A DNA stretch of 64,000 nt, taken from assembly GCF_034119845.1 (NCBI RefSeq), contig NZ_CP139420.1, forward strand, positions 2,210,001 through 2,274,000, given 5' to 3'. This DNA is from Flavobacterium sp. NG2. GTDB taxonomy: Bacteria > Bacteroidota > Bacteroidia > Flavobacteriales > Flavobacteriaceae. The stretch's first letter is position 1. Every line of letters starts with the position of its first letter. The notes under the pieces were generated by a model. It was not told the origin of the DNA and did not search any database. It was given only the letters and a program-made list of their open reading frames with translations. Both the position numbers and the translations under genes were made by a program. Positions 36,371-43,612 of the stretch are shown here, piece after piece.

Positions 36371-37828
36371 ATGAAAGGGTTTTATAGAAACAGTCTTTTT
36401 TTACTGTTATTTCTTGTTTTTTTTGACGGCTTTGCGCAACCATCGAAATCAAAAACAGAGAAGCAACCTAACCTTGTTTTTATTTTTGCTGACCAATATA
36501 GGAGACCTTCTTTGGGCTTTTTGAACGAAGACCCTGTTGTTACGCCTAACATTGACAAACTTGCAAAAGAGGGGGTGTTTTTTAGCAAAGCCGTTGCTAA
36601 CCATCCGCTTTGTAGTCCTTATCGAGGGATGTTGATGACAGGGAAATACCCGCTTTCTAATGGCGTAATTGCGAATTGCCAATCGTCACGAACAGAATTT
36701 GGGAATTACTTAAAAAAGGAAGAAATCACTTTTTCAGATGTCTTGGTTAATAATGGGTATAGTGCAGCTTATGTAGGCAAATGGCATCTAGACGGTCCTA
36801 AGCCTACTAAACCGGGAGAAAAAATGATTTGGGATACTTGGTGTCCTCCTGAAAATCGTCATGGTTTTACATTTTGGCATGCTTACGGGACCCACAATAG
36901 CCATAATACACCCTATTATTGGACTACAAATGCCAAAGAAAACGAAATAACAACTATCAAAGAATGGTCACCCATACATGAGGCCGATGTGATTATTGAT
37001 TATTTAAAAAATCAAAATAATCAAAGAGCTAATGGCAAACCTTTTGCTTTGTTTTGGTCCATCAATCCTCCCCATACCCCTTTTACTCAAGTTCCTGATA
37101 AATATAAAAAACAGTATGAGGGAAGGGATTATAAGGAGTTGCTAAACCGTCCTAATGTACAGTTTACAAACAATAAAGAACTGAAAAGGGGCGATAGAGG
37201 TGTGGACGCTAGATTGCATCAAGCACCCGATTATTTCGCTTCTGTAAATGGTGTTGATGAACAAATCGGTAGAGTGATGCAACAGTTAAAAGATATGGGA
37301 ATCTATGACAATACTATTATCGTTTTCTCAGCTGATCATGGCGAAATGCTAGGTAGTCAAGGACTGATGCATAAGAACGTTTGGTTTAGAGAGTCATATG
37401 AAATTCCGTTTATTGTTCATTATCCTAAAAAAGTAAAACCAAAAAACGAAGACTTGCTAATCAGCGTGCCCGATTATATGCCCACACTTTTAGGACTGAT
37501 GGGATTAAGCCATCAAATACCAAAAACAATTGAAGGAAAAGATTTTTCGAATGTCTTTTATAATAAGTCGGTAATCCGACCGGATAAACAACTCTACTTT
37601 GGTTCTGAACCTGAAAATCCTAGTTCGGGTACTAGAGGATTTCGAAGTGCAGACTATACTTTTGCAGTTGTTAAAGATGAAAAAGGAAGCAAATTCTATT
37701 ATTTATACAACGATAAAAAAGACCCGTATCAAATGACTAATTTATGGGGAATCGATAAAGATGTAGATAAAAAAATGGAAAGAGAGTTGGGAGTATTTCT
37801 TCGTCAAATGAAAGACCCTTGGAAATAG
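36371..37828 (+). CDS. S1 sulfatase with CSPYR maturation motif
   Basis: Secreted type I sulfatase (485 aa) whose ATG lies 4 nt after the stop of the preceding gene. The signal peptide ends near GFAQ. NLVFIFADQYRRPSLGF opens the domain. The maturation motif is C81-S-P-Y-R85, with Tyr replacing the usual Ser; Cys, Pro and Arg are kept. GKWHLDGP, SINPPHTPF and SADHGEMLGSQGLMHK complete the active site, and DKKDPYQMTNLWG is the usual C-terminal signature. The same DPYQMTNL signature occurs in the CTPHR sulfatase at 51252, and the two look like members of one branch. Confidence 0.9.
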   Translation: MKGFYRNSLFLLLFLVFFDGFAQPSKSKTEKQPNLVFIFADQYRRPSLGFLNEDPVVTPNIDKLAKEGVFFSKAVANHPLCSPYRGMLMTGKYPLSNGVIANCQSSRTEFGNYLKKEEITFSDVLVNNGYSAAYVGKWHLDGPKPTKPGEKMIWDTWCPPENRHGFTFWHAYGTHNSHNTPYYWTTNAKENEITTIKEWSPIHEADVIIDYLKNQNNQRANGKPFALFWSINPPHTPFTQVPDKYKKQYEGRDYKELLNRPNVQFTNNKELKRGDRGVDARLHQAPDYFASVNGVDEQIGRVMQQLKDMGIYDNTIIVFSADHGEMLGSQGLMHKNVWFRESYEIPFIVHYPKKVKPKNEDLLISVPDYMPTLLGLMGLSHQIPKTIEGKDFSNVFYNKSVIRPDKQLYFGSEPENPSSGTRGFRSADYTFAVVKDEKGSKFYYLYNDKKDPYQMTNLWGIDKDVDKKMERELGVFLRQMKDPWK

Positions 37829-37909
37829 TATCGTCTCAATGAGTTTTAATAAAATGATAAGTAAACAAGATAGTTGTCTTGATAAATAATGTGATGTATG
37901 ATTAATAAT

Positions 37910-39379
37910 ATGAAAAAAAGAGTTTTGGTTGTCATGACCTATCTAGGTTGTACTTTGGGTATGATGGCTCAAGAAAAACCGAATGTTGTGGTTTTTTTAG
38001 TTGATGATTTGCGCACCGAATTAGGTTGTTATGGCAATCCAATAGTAAAAAGCCCTAATATTGATGCCTTGGCCAAAGAGGGGGTGTTGTTTCAAAAGGC
38101 CTATGCACAGCAAGCCTTATGTGCGCCTTCTCGAATGAGCTTGTTGTCAGGTTTGCGCCCTGAAACATTCGGGATTTATTCGTTGTTTACTTCGTTTCGT
38201 TCTGTTCATAAAGAGGTGGTTACTTTGCCTCAATTTTTTAAAGCCAATGGGTACCAAACAGTCAGTGTAGGGAAGGTGTACCATCACGGTTTTGATGATA
38301 AAGATAGTTGGAGTATTCTTTTTCCGAAAGAAAGCAATTCTTGGGTAAAACCCGAAAACCTAGCTTTAATTGAGCGTCTAAAAAAATCAGGAAAAGGCAG
38401 TAATGGACCAGCCTATGAATGTGAAGAGGTAGAAGATGAAGCTTATAAAGACGGTCGTACGGTAAAAAATGCAATTGAAACACTTCAAAAGTTGAAAAAC
38501 GATAAGTTTATGATGGTGGTAGGACTGACCAAACCCCATTTGCCTTTTAATGTGCCAAAAAAATATTGGGATTTATACAATAAAGAAGATTTTAAAGTCC
38601 CTTCAAAAGAAGAACCAAAGGATATGTACAAATTAGCATTGACCAATTGGGGCGAACTACGAGGGTATTATGGCATACCGCAGGAAGGCGTTTTGGATGA
38701 TGAAATGACCAAAACATTGATACATGGCTACCATGCGAGCGTGAGTTACACCGATGCACAGGTAGGTAAGGTGATGAAGGCTTTGGAGCAACTAGACTTG
38801 CGCAAGAATACGATTGTCGTTTTTATGAGCGACCACGGCTGGAAACTAGGCGAATACGGTGCTTGGTGCAAACACAGTAATTTTGAACTCGATGTAAATG
38901 TACCTTTAATTATTAGCAGAGAAACTGGCTATAAAAACAGAGTGACCAATGCCAAATCCAATGCTTTAGTTGAAAATTTGGATTTATTCCCTACACTTGC
39001 CGACGCTTGTGGACTTAAAACACATCCCTTAGAAGGAAAAAGCCTTTTACCATTGGTAAATAACCCTAATCTTAAGTGGAGTCAAGGAGCTTATAGCGTG
39101 TTTCCTAGAGGTAAAAATATCATGGGTTTCACCTGTACCGATGGAACTTGGAGATACACGGAATGGTGGGACAACAAAGCACAAAAAACAATTGATAGGG
39201 AACTTTATACTTGTAAAGAAAATTATATGGTACGTGTCGAGAATCTTGCTAAAAACGCCAAAAACGCTAAAGAGGTTAAGCGAATGAAATTGTTATTAGA
39301 AAAACAATATCCATTACAACTTCGATCTTCGTATCCTCAAAATGACAAAGGGAGAAACGAAGGAGGGAGTGCTGAATAA
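37910..39379 (+). CDS. S1 sulfatase, iduronate-2-sulfatase-like (S1_7-like)
   Basis: Secreted type I sulfatase (489 aa). The ATG at 37910 ([14 protein letters not shown] ... MMAQ) gives a compact signal peptide; an in-frame ATG 12 nt earlier is possible. [19 protein letters not shown]71-A-P-S-R75, [24 protein letters not shown] and [15 protein letters not shown] match the iduronate-2-sulfatase-like group. It is closely similar in layout to the sulfatases at 13406 and 61367. It is the last gene of the operon and is followed by a strong terminator. Confidence 0.9.
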   Translation: MKKRVLVVMTYLGCTLGMMAQEKPNVVVFLVDDLRTELGCYGNPIVKSPNIDALAKEGVLFQKAYAQQALCAPSRMSLLSGLRPETFGIYSLFTSFRSVHKEVVTLPQFFKANGYQTVSVGKVYHHGFDDKDSWSILFPKESNSWVKPENLALIERLKKSGKGSNGPAYECEEVEDEAYKDGRTVKNAIETLQKLKNDKFMMVVGLTKPHLPFNVPKKYWDLYNKEDFKVPSKEEPKDMYKLALTNWGELRGYYGIPQEGVLDDEMTKTLIHGYHASVSYTDAQVGKVMKALEQLDLRKNTIVVFMSDHGWKLGEYGAWCKHSNFELDVNVPLIISRETGYKNRVTNAKSNALVENLDLFPTLADACGLKTHPLEGKSLLPLVNNPNLKWSQGAYSVFPRGKNIMGFTCTDGTWRYTEWWDNKAQKTIDRELYTCKENYMVRVENLAKNAKNAKEVKRMKLLLEKQYPLQLRSSYPQNDKGRNEGGSAE

Positions 39380-39424
39380 TTGAGGTAACTAATACCTATT
39401 TAGAATTTAATTTTTTGATATAGG

Positions 39425-39460
39425 AACCGAACTTTTCTTTTTGAAAGGTTCGGTTTTTTT
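39425..39460 (+). terminator. Rho-independent terminator after the sulfatase/GH43 operon
   Basis: AACCGAACTTTTC (39425-39437) pairs with GAAAGGTTCGGTT (39443-39455) with one mismatch, followed by a T-run to 39460. Confidence 0.85.
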
Positions 39461-39473
39461 GTTATTAATTCCA

Positions 39474-39491
39474 AAATCCTCATGAGGATTT
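39474..39491. repeat. Perfect 18-bp palindrome
   Basis: AAATCCTCATGAGGATTT is a perfect palindrome with no loop. It is 14 nt after the terminator and about 110 nt before the promoter box. It could be an operator for a dimeric regulator; no second copy was noticed in the window. Confidence 0.5.
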
Positions 39492-39522
39492 AATGTTTTT
39501 TCCAATTAAAAAAAATCGGTCT

Positions 39523-39552
39523 AAATCCGTTTCATCTGTGTGATCTGTGTTC
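39523..39552. repeat. Flavobacterial-type intergenic repeat (ATCTGTGT)
   Basis: AAATCCGTTTCATCTGTG is followed by TGATCTGTGTTC. The inner unit ATCTGTGT is repeated with 9-bp spacing. The sequence resembles a common dispersed repeat of flavobacterial genomes, recognised from memory and not searched. Confidence 0.4.
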
Positions 39553-39602
39553 CAATTGCTACTCTAGGTTAATTATTCTTTTTTTATTGATTTTGATATA
39601 TT

Positions 39603-39649
39603 TTCAGGATACTACAGGATACAGAAATAATTGTTTGATGATAATTTTG
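39603..39649 (+). promoter_or_regulatory. Double CAGGATAC box plus perfect -7 element
   Basis: CAGGATAC occurs at 39605-39612 and again at 39615-39622, exactly 10 bp apart. A 19-bp gap leads to TAATTTTG (39642-39649), an exact TAnnTTTG. Predicted leader of about 165 nt before the lyase ATG. Confidence 0.7.
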
Positions 39650-39743
39650 GTAGGTTGAATTTAAAGGATGAAAAGCACTGTCTTTCAGTAAGTTATACGC
39701 TGTAAATAAGAGGTGTCGTCTTTTAATCAACTTAAAGAATTAG

Positions 39744-39789
39744 TTTGTCCATTTGTAATTAAAAATTCATGGACAAATGCTGTTTTTTT
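39744..39789 (+). promoter_or_regulatory. Terminator-like hairpin in the PL40-like leader
   Basis: TTTGTCCAT (39744-39752) pairs perfectly with ATGGACAAA (39769-39777), and a run of seven T's ends at 39789. It lies between the predicted promoter and the ATG at 39823, 33 nt before the start. A conditional terminator is possible; the loop is long (16 nt). Confidence 0.4.
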
Positions 39790-39822
39790 AACCAAAAACT
39801 ATCCAAAAACTAAACTAGAATT

Positions 39823-42558
39823 ATGAAACCAAATCTCAAAATTAGAATAACTGTTTTTTTAATTGTTATTCTATCCTTACCGTCAATTGCACAGAGTTTG
39901 CAGCATCCTACAATTTATGCAACAGCAGCAGAGCGCTCGCAAATATTGAGTAAAATAAGTTCCAACTCTTGGGCTAATAGCATGGTGAATTCGATGAAAT
40001 CAAACGTTGATTCCAAGATTACAGCTCACAATACTAATCCTGCCGCCACTTTTAGTACGGTAGATTTTTTTCCAGCTAACGACGCAAATTCAGAGGCCTA
40101 TGCTTCACCTTATACCTCGGCTCACGGGAAAGTATTATCTACAGCGGCCTATTCGGCCATGCTGTATTATATTACTGAGGATGTCAAGTACGCCAGTTAT
40201 TCGGCTGATATTTTGAATTATTATTTTGATAATTTATCGACTCGTACACTCGCTACAACAACTATTAGTGGAAACTATTTTTACGATCCTCGTACTACTT
40301 ATGCGCAATTAGCTGTCGCTTATGATTTTGTTTATAATTATTTAAAAACGCCAGGAATAACGGTTTATAACAAGGCTACAAACACTCGTGTTTCTTATGA
40401 TCATGCCCGTGCGCAAACGGTGATTAGAAACATTGCTGGAAATACCTTAAAAGAATCAGGAGGCTTGGATACACAAGGAAGCGTGGTTTCCAATCATCCT
40501 GTATTGACTGCTCCGGGTTCGCTGTTTTCAATCCTTTGTGTTGAAGATGATACCGAAAGAGAACGTATGTTTACTCTTTTTTGGGATCGAGGTACTAAGC
40601 GCCAAAATTCTTTTACCAAAACCATTTTAAAAATGTTCACGGAACAAGCGCTTTGGCCTGAATCGGTAAGTTATGGGTTTATGCCTAATGTTCAATTGAT
40701 ATTAAATTTGGTTGACAGAGTGAAACCGCAACTGAATGCAGGTGCCAATAATATAAAACTTTTTGAAAGTGCTTCTTTAATGGAAAATCTAAGGCTTCCT
40801 AATAGAACCTTTGTACGTTACGGTGATTCACATAGAACTAGTGATGGTACGGACGAAATTAGTAGATACGCTTTGAATTTTGCAAAAAGACGCGGTTATG
40901 CTAATATACAATCACAGGCAGAAATAGCATTAAAACAAAGTTTTCCTACCACAAATGGGTATAATACAAGTGTTCCTGCTACAGGTTTTGAGAATTATGT
41001 TGCTTTGGATTTGTTTTGGGGTGAGCCACTACCTAATACTTCTGTTGTAGCATTTGATTATAAACCAACAGTTATAATTAATCACGCGGGGGTAGCCTTG
41101 CAACGTAACTATGTTGCAGCGAATAATACGGAATATGGCTTGTGTGGCATCATTGGTGGGGCACATTATGTACATGCGCATTGTGCTGGAATTTCGATGG
41201 AATTGTATGGAGCGGGTGACGTTATGGCTGCAAACGGTGGCTTGCCTCCAACATTAGCCGAACGAAGCACCTTGCCTTTTCAAGGATATTTTAACAAATA
41301 TGCAGGTAACAATACCGTTATTGTAAACGGAACTTCTCGTGGGACTTCTAAAACGGGTGCTTGGGGGAATGACAAATTTTTATACCAAGATCCTGTTGTA
41401 AATATAGCGTCAGAACCAAAACATTTAGAGAATCCTTTGAGTGCGAATTTTAGTTTTGCTACTCAGTTTATGGATGATAATGTTAACAATTGTGACCAAC
41501 AACGTACCCTAAGTACGATTCGTACCAGTGCTACCTCAGGGTATTATTTTGATTTATTCCGTTCAAAATCATTAGGTACAAATAATTTTCATGATTATAT
41601 CTACCATAATATTGGAGATGCAACCAGTCTTAAAGATGCTTCCAATAATACTCTTGTGGTTACACCGACTACAAAATACCAAGTAGTGGTAAACGATACG
41701 CAACAATCGCCAGGCTGGTTACAATTTGAAAACACTCAGTCAACAACAGGAATTAGCGATGCCGTTAAAATTCGTTTTGACCTTACTACAACGAATAAAT
41801 ACATGCACATGCTACTGCCTGCTGGTGTAACAAGAGAATATACAAAAGCACTAGGTCCAGCTACTTATGAGGCTAAAAATGGGTATGTGAGTAAGAAAAC
41901 ACAAATCATAGCTGTTAGACAAACTGGTGAGGCATGGAACAGGCCGTTTGTGTCAGTGTTCGAACCTTCTTCTAATGCCACTGCAACGGTTCAATCAGTA
42001 GAGAATATTACCGTTAATAATGTAATTGTGGGGGCCATTGTCAAAAGTAAATTGGCAGATAGAGAAACCACAGATTATATTATTTGTAATGAAAATAATA
42101 CTGGAGATATTAGTCTTCCTCTATTGAATTTGACTTTCAAAGGTCGTTTTGCTATTGTTCGAACAGAGGTAAAGACCGATAAAAAGGATGTTACGCTTTA
42201 CATTGGTGAAGGAACACAACTTAATTTTGAAAACTACGCTCTTACAGGGGATGCTGATAAAAAAGGACTTTTGGAAGTTAAGGATGTTATTTTAGCGGTT
42301 TCTTCTTTTGATAAAAGTAATGGAATTGAAATCATTCCAAATCCTGCAAAAGGAGTATTTAAAATTCAAATAAATGAGACATCTTGGAAAAAACTTACGA
42401 TTTATGATATGTTAGGTAAAAAAGTGTATCAAAACAACTCAGGTCAAGGGTCACTTTTGCTAAATACAGAAGAGCATAACATGAAAGCGGGAGTGTATAT
42501 TGTGGAATTTGTTGACAACCAAAACAAAAGATTTAGCTCTAAATTAGTAGTAAAATAA
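39823..42558 (+). CDS. Heparinase II/III-fold polysaccharide lyase (PL40-like, putative ulvan lyase) with T9SS domain
   Basis: Secreted lyase of 911 aa that would cleave uronic-acid linkages by beta-elimination. The signal peptide ends at SIAQ. An (alpha/alpha) toroid covers about residues 30-390, with FYDPRTTYAQLAVAYDFVY, SNHPVLTAPGSLFSILCVEDD and WPESVSYGFMP. A heparinase II/III-type beta-sandwich follows (HAGVALQRNY, GGAHYVHAHCAGISMELYG with likely active-site His/Tyr residues). The last 75 residues (IEIIPNPAKGVFKIQ ... FSSKLVVK) are a type A T9SS C-terminal sorting domain, so it is exported to the surface or medium. Assignment to PL40, founded by a Formosa agariphila ulvan lyase, is from recollection of family layout. 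A second copy starts at 62938. Confidence 0.75.
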   Translation: MKPNLKIRITVFLIVILSLPSIAQSLQHPTIYATAAERSQILSKISSNSWANSMVNSMKSNVDSKITAHNTNPAATFSTVDFFPANDANSEAYASPYTSAHGKVLSTAAYSAMLYYITEDVKYASYSADILNYYFDNLSTRTLATTTISGNYFYDPRTTYAQLAVAYDFVYNYLKTPGITVYNKATNTRVSYDHARAQTVIRNIAGNTLKESGGLDTQGSVVSNHPVLTAPGSLFSILCVEDDTERERMFTLFWDRGTKRQNSFTKTILKMFTEQALWPESVSYGFMPNVQLILNLVDRVKPQLNAGANNIKLFESASLMENLRLPNRTFVRYGDSHRTSDGTDEISRYALNFAKRRGYANIQSQAEIALKQSFPTTNGYNTSVPATGFENYVALDLFWGEPLPNTSVVAFDYKPTVIINHAGVALQRNYVAANNTEYGLCGIIGGAHYVHAHCAGISMELYGAGDVMAANGGLPPTLAERSTLPFQGYFNKYAGNNTVIVNGTSRGTSKTGAWGNDKFLYQDPVVNIASEPKHLENPLSANFSFATQFMDDNVNNCDQQRTLSTIRTSATSGYYFDLFRSKSLGTNNFHDYIYHNIGDATSLKDASNNTLVVTPTTKYQVVVNDTQQSPGWLQFENTQSTTGISDAVKIRFDLTTTNKYMHMLLPAGVTREYTKALGPATYEAKNGYVSKKTQIIAVRQTGEAWNRPFVSVFEPSSNATATVQSVENITVNNVIVGAIVKSKLADRETTDYIICNENNTGDISLPLLNLTFKGRFAIVRTEVKTDKKDVTLYIGEGTQLNFENYALTGDADKKGLLEVKDVILAVSSFDKSNGIEIIPNPAKGVFKIQINETSWKKLTIYDMLGKKVYQNNSGQGSLLLNTEEHNMKAGVYIVEFVDNQNKRFSSKLVVK

Positions 42559-42602
42559 TCGAACTAATATGTTCGCTAACTAATTTATAAACTAAAAGTA
42601 CA

Positions 42603-42658
42603 CCTTCAAACAGCTGATTTGATATCTTAATTCAATAAGTTGTTTGAAGGTTTTTTTT
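42603..42658 (+). terminator. Terminator (or attenuator) between lyase and peptidase
   Basis: CCTTCAAACAGCT (42603-42615) pairs with AGTTGTTTGAAGG (42638-42650) with one G-U pair, followed by eight T's. The U-run ends only 7 nt before the peptidase ATG at 42666, so the downstream gene depends on read-through or on a promoter not seen. Confidence 0.75.
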
Positions 42659-42665
42659 AAAATAT

Positions 42666-43412
42666 ATGAATAAATACAAACTTTGCCTATTTATTTTAGG
42701 AATCTACACCAGTAGTTTTGGGCAACATACCGTCATAAATGCTATCAATTGTAAAATATCAAGTCAAGAAAAGGAACAGGTAGAACTAATGGCGCAATAT
42801 CAAATCAATTTTTATAAAAGAATATTTGATTTTGAACCTGCCATTGTAAACATTGACCTTATAGGAAAACATAAGGATTATCTAGCGCTATCACATCATA
42901 CAAATGCAAAATATAAAACAGCTGGGTTTTATCAATCGACAACAAATAAGGCCTACGTTGATAAAACCAGAAGCAGTTACGTTAAAACCATCTATCATGA
43001 GATGCAACACGCATTGATACATCAAGTAGTACCGAATGTTCCAGCCTGGATAAACGAAGGTATGTCGGAACTTTTTGAGTGTTTTGAAGTCAGTAAAGAA
43101 GGAGTTACCCCAAGCATACAAGGATATAAATTCCTAAAAATGAAAGAGTATATAAGTCAAAACAAATTGAATTTAAGAGCCTTTTTAGGATTAAATCATG
43201 GGGAATGGCAAGCTGTTAATGGAACTGAGGAAGGGTATTCTTATACAGTTTCCTACTCTTTTGTGTGTTTTTTATTTATGAAATACCCCAATGCAGTTGA
43301 AAAGATTTTACAAAAGATTAAACAAGGTAAAACTTCGATACAAGCTATTGAATATGCTACAAAAAAAGATTTTACAGTTATTGAAGAAGAATTTAAAAAA
43401 CAGATGAAATAG
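42666..43412 (+). CDS. Secreted gluzincin-type zinc metallopeptidase-like protein (DUF1570-like)
   Basis: A 248-aa secreted protein with signal peptide (ending near SFGQ). It carries the zinc motif H111-E112-M-Q-H115 in YHEMQHALIH and, 16 residues further, WINEGMSELFE with Glu131 as likely third ligand, the layout of gluzincin peptidases (peptidase MA/DUF1570 type). The C-terminal part (VSYSFVCFLFMKYP, TSIQAIEYATKKDF) matches the usual helical end of the family. A peptidase in a glycan locus could act on proteoglycan or on surface proteins; the partner is unknown. It lies directly after a strong hairpin and before the MG2-like gene, without its own ACAGG box. Confidence 0.75.
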   Translation: MNKYKLCLFILGIYTSSFGQHTVINAINCKISSQEKEQVELMAQYQINFYKRIFDFEPAIVNIDLIGKHKDYLALSHHTNAKYKTAGFYQSTTNKAYVDKTRSSYVKTIYHEMQHALIHQVVPNVPAWINEGMSELFECFEVSKEGVTPSIQGYKFLKMKEYISQNKLNLRAFLGLNHGEWQAVNGTEEGYSYTVSYSFVCFLFMKYPNAVEKILQKIKQGKTSIQAIEYATKKDFTVIEEEFKKQMK

Positions 43413-43521
43413 CGTATGGAAATCTACTAATGAAAATTTAATTGATTGTTCCATAATGTGGCTTTGGAAAAGCTAATTTGTTATTCCTGATAGGATGAAA
43501 AATTAAAGCAAATAAAACCTG

Positions 43522-43562
43522 ACAGAACAGGATACTTTAATTGGTTTGTTAGGATAATTTTG
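43522..43562 (+). promoter_or_regulatory. ACAGG box plus perfect -7 element upstream of MG2-like gene
   Basis: ACAGA-ACAGG-ATACT lies at 43522-43536. A 19-bp gap from the end of CAGGATAC (43535) leads to TAATTTTG (43555-43562), an exact TAnnTTTG. The predicted leader to 43613 is about 45 nt. Confidence 0.7.
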
Positions 43563-43612
43563 GTAAGAAAAACCTAAAAAATCAATACTAATTAATGACT
43601 AAACTGATGACC

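Larger units (their letters stand above)
39380..39822 (+). other. Gene-free stretch upstream of the PL40-like lyase
   Basis: This 443-base gap holds a terminator (39425-39460), an 18-bp palindrome (39474-39491), a flavobacterial-type repeat (39523-39552), the ACAGG promoter box and -7 (39603-39649) and a terminator-like leader hairpin (39744-39789). No coding frame was seen. Confidence 0.7.

Noticed and set aside
37865..37885. ACAAGATAGTTGTCTTGATAA considered as a tenth forward box
   Set aside because: It resembles the box and flank at 49057-49077, but has CAAGATAG, not CAGGATAG, and no -7 element at the expected distance; it precedes a gene inside an operon.
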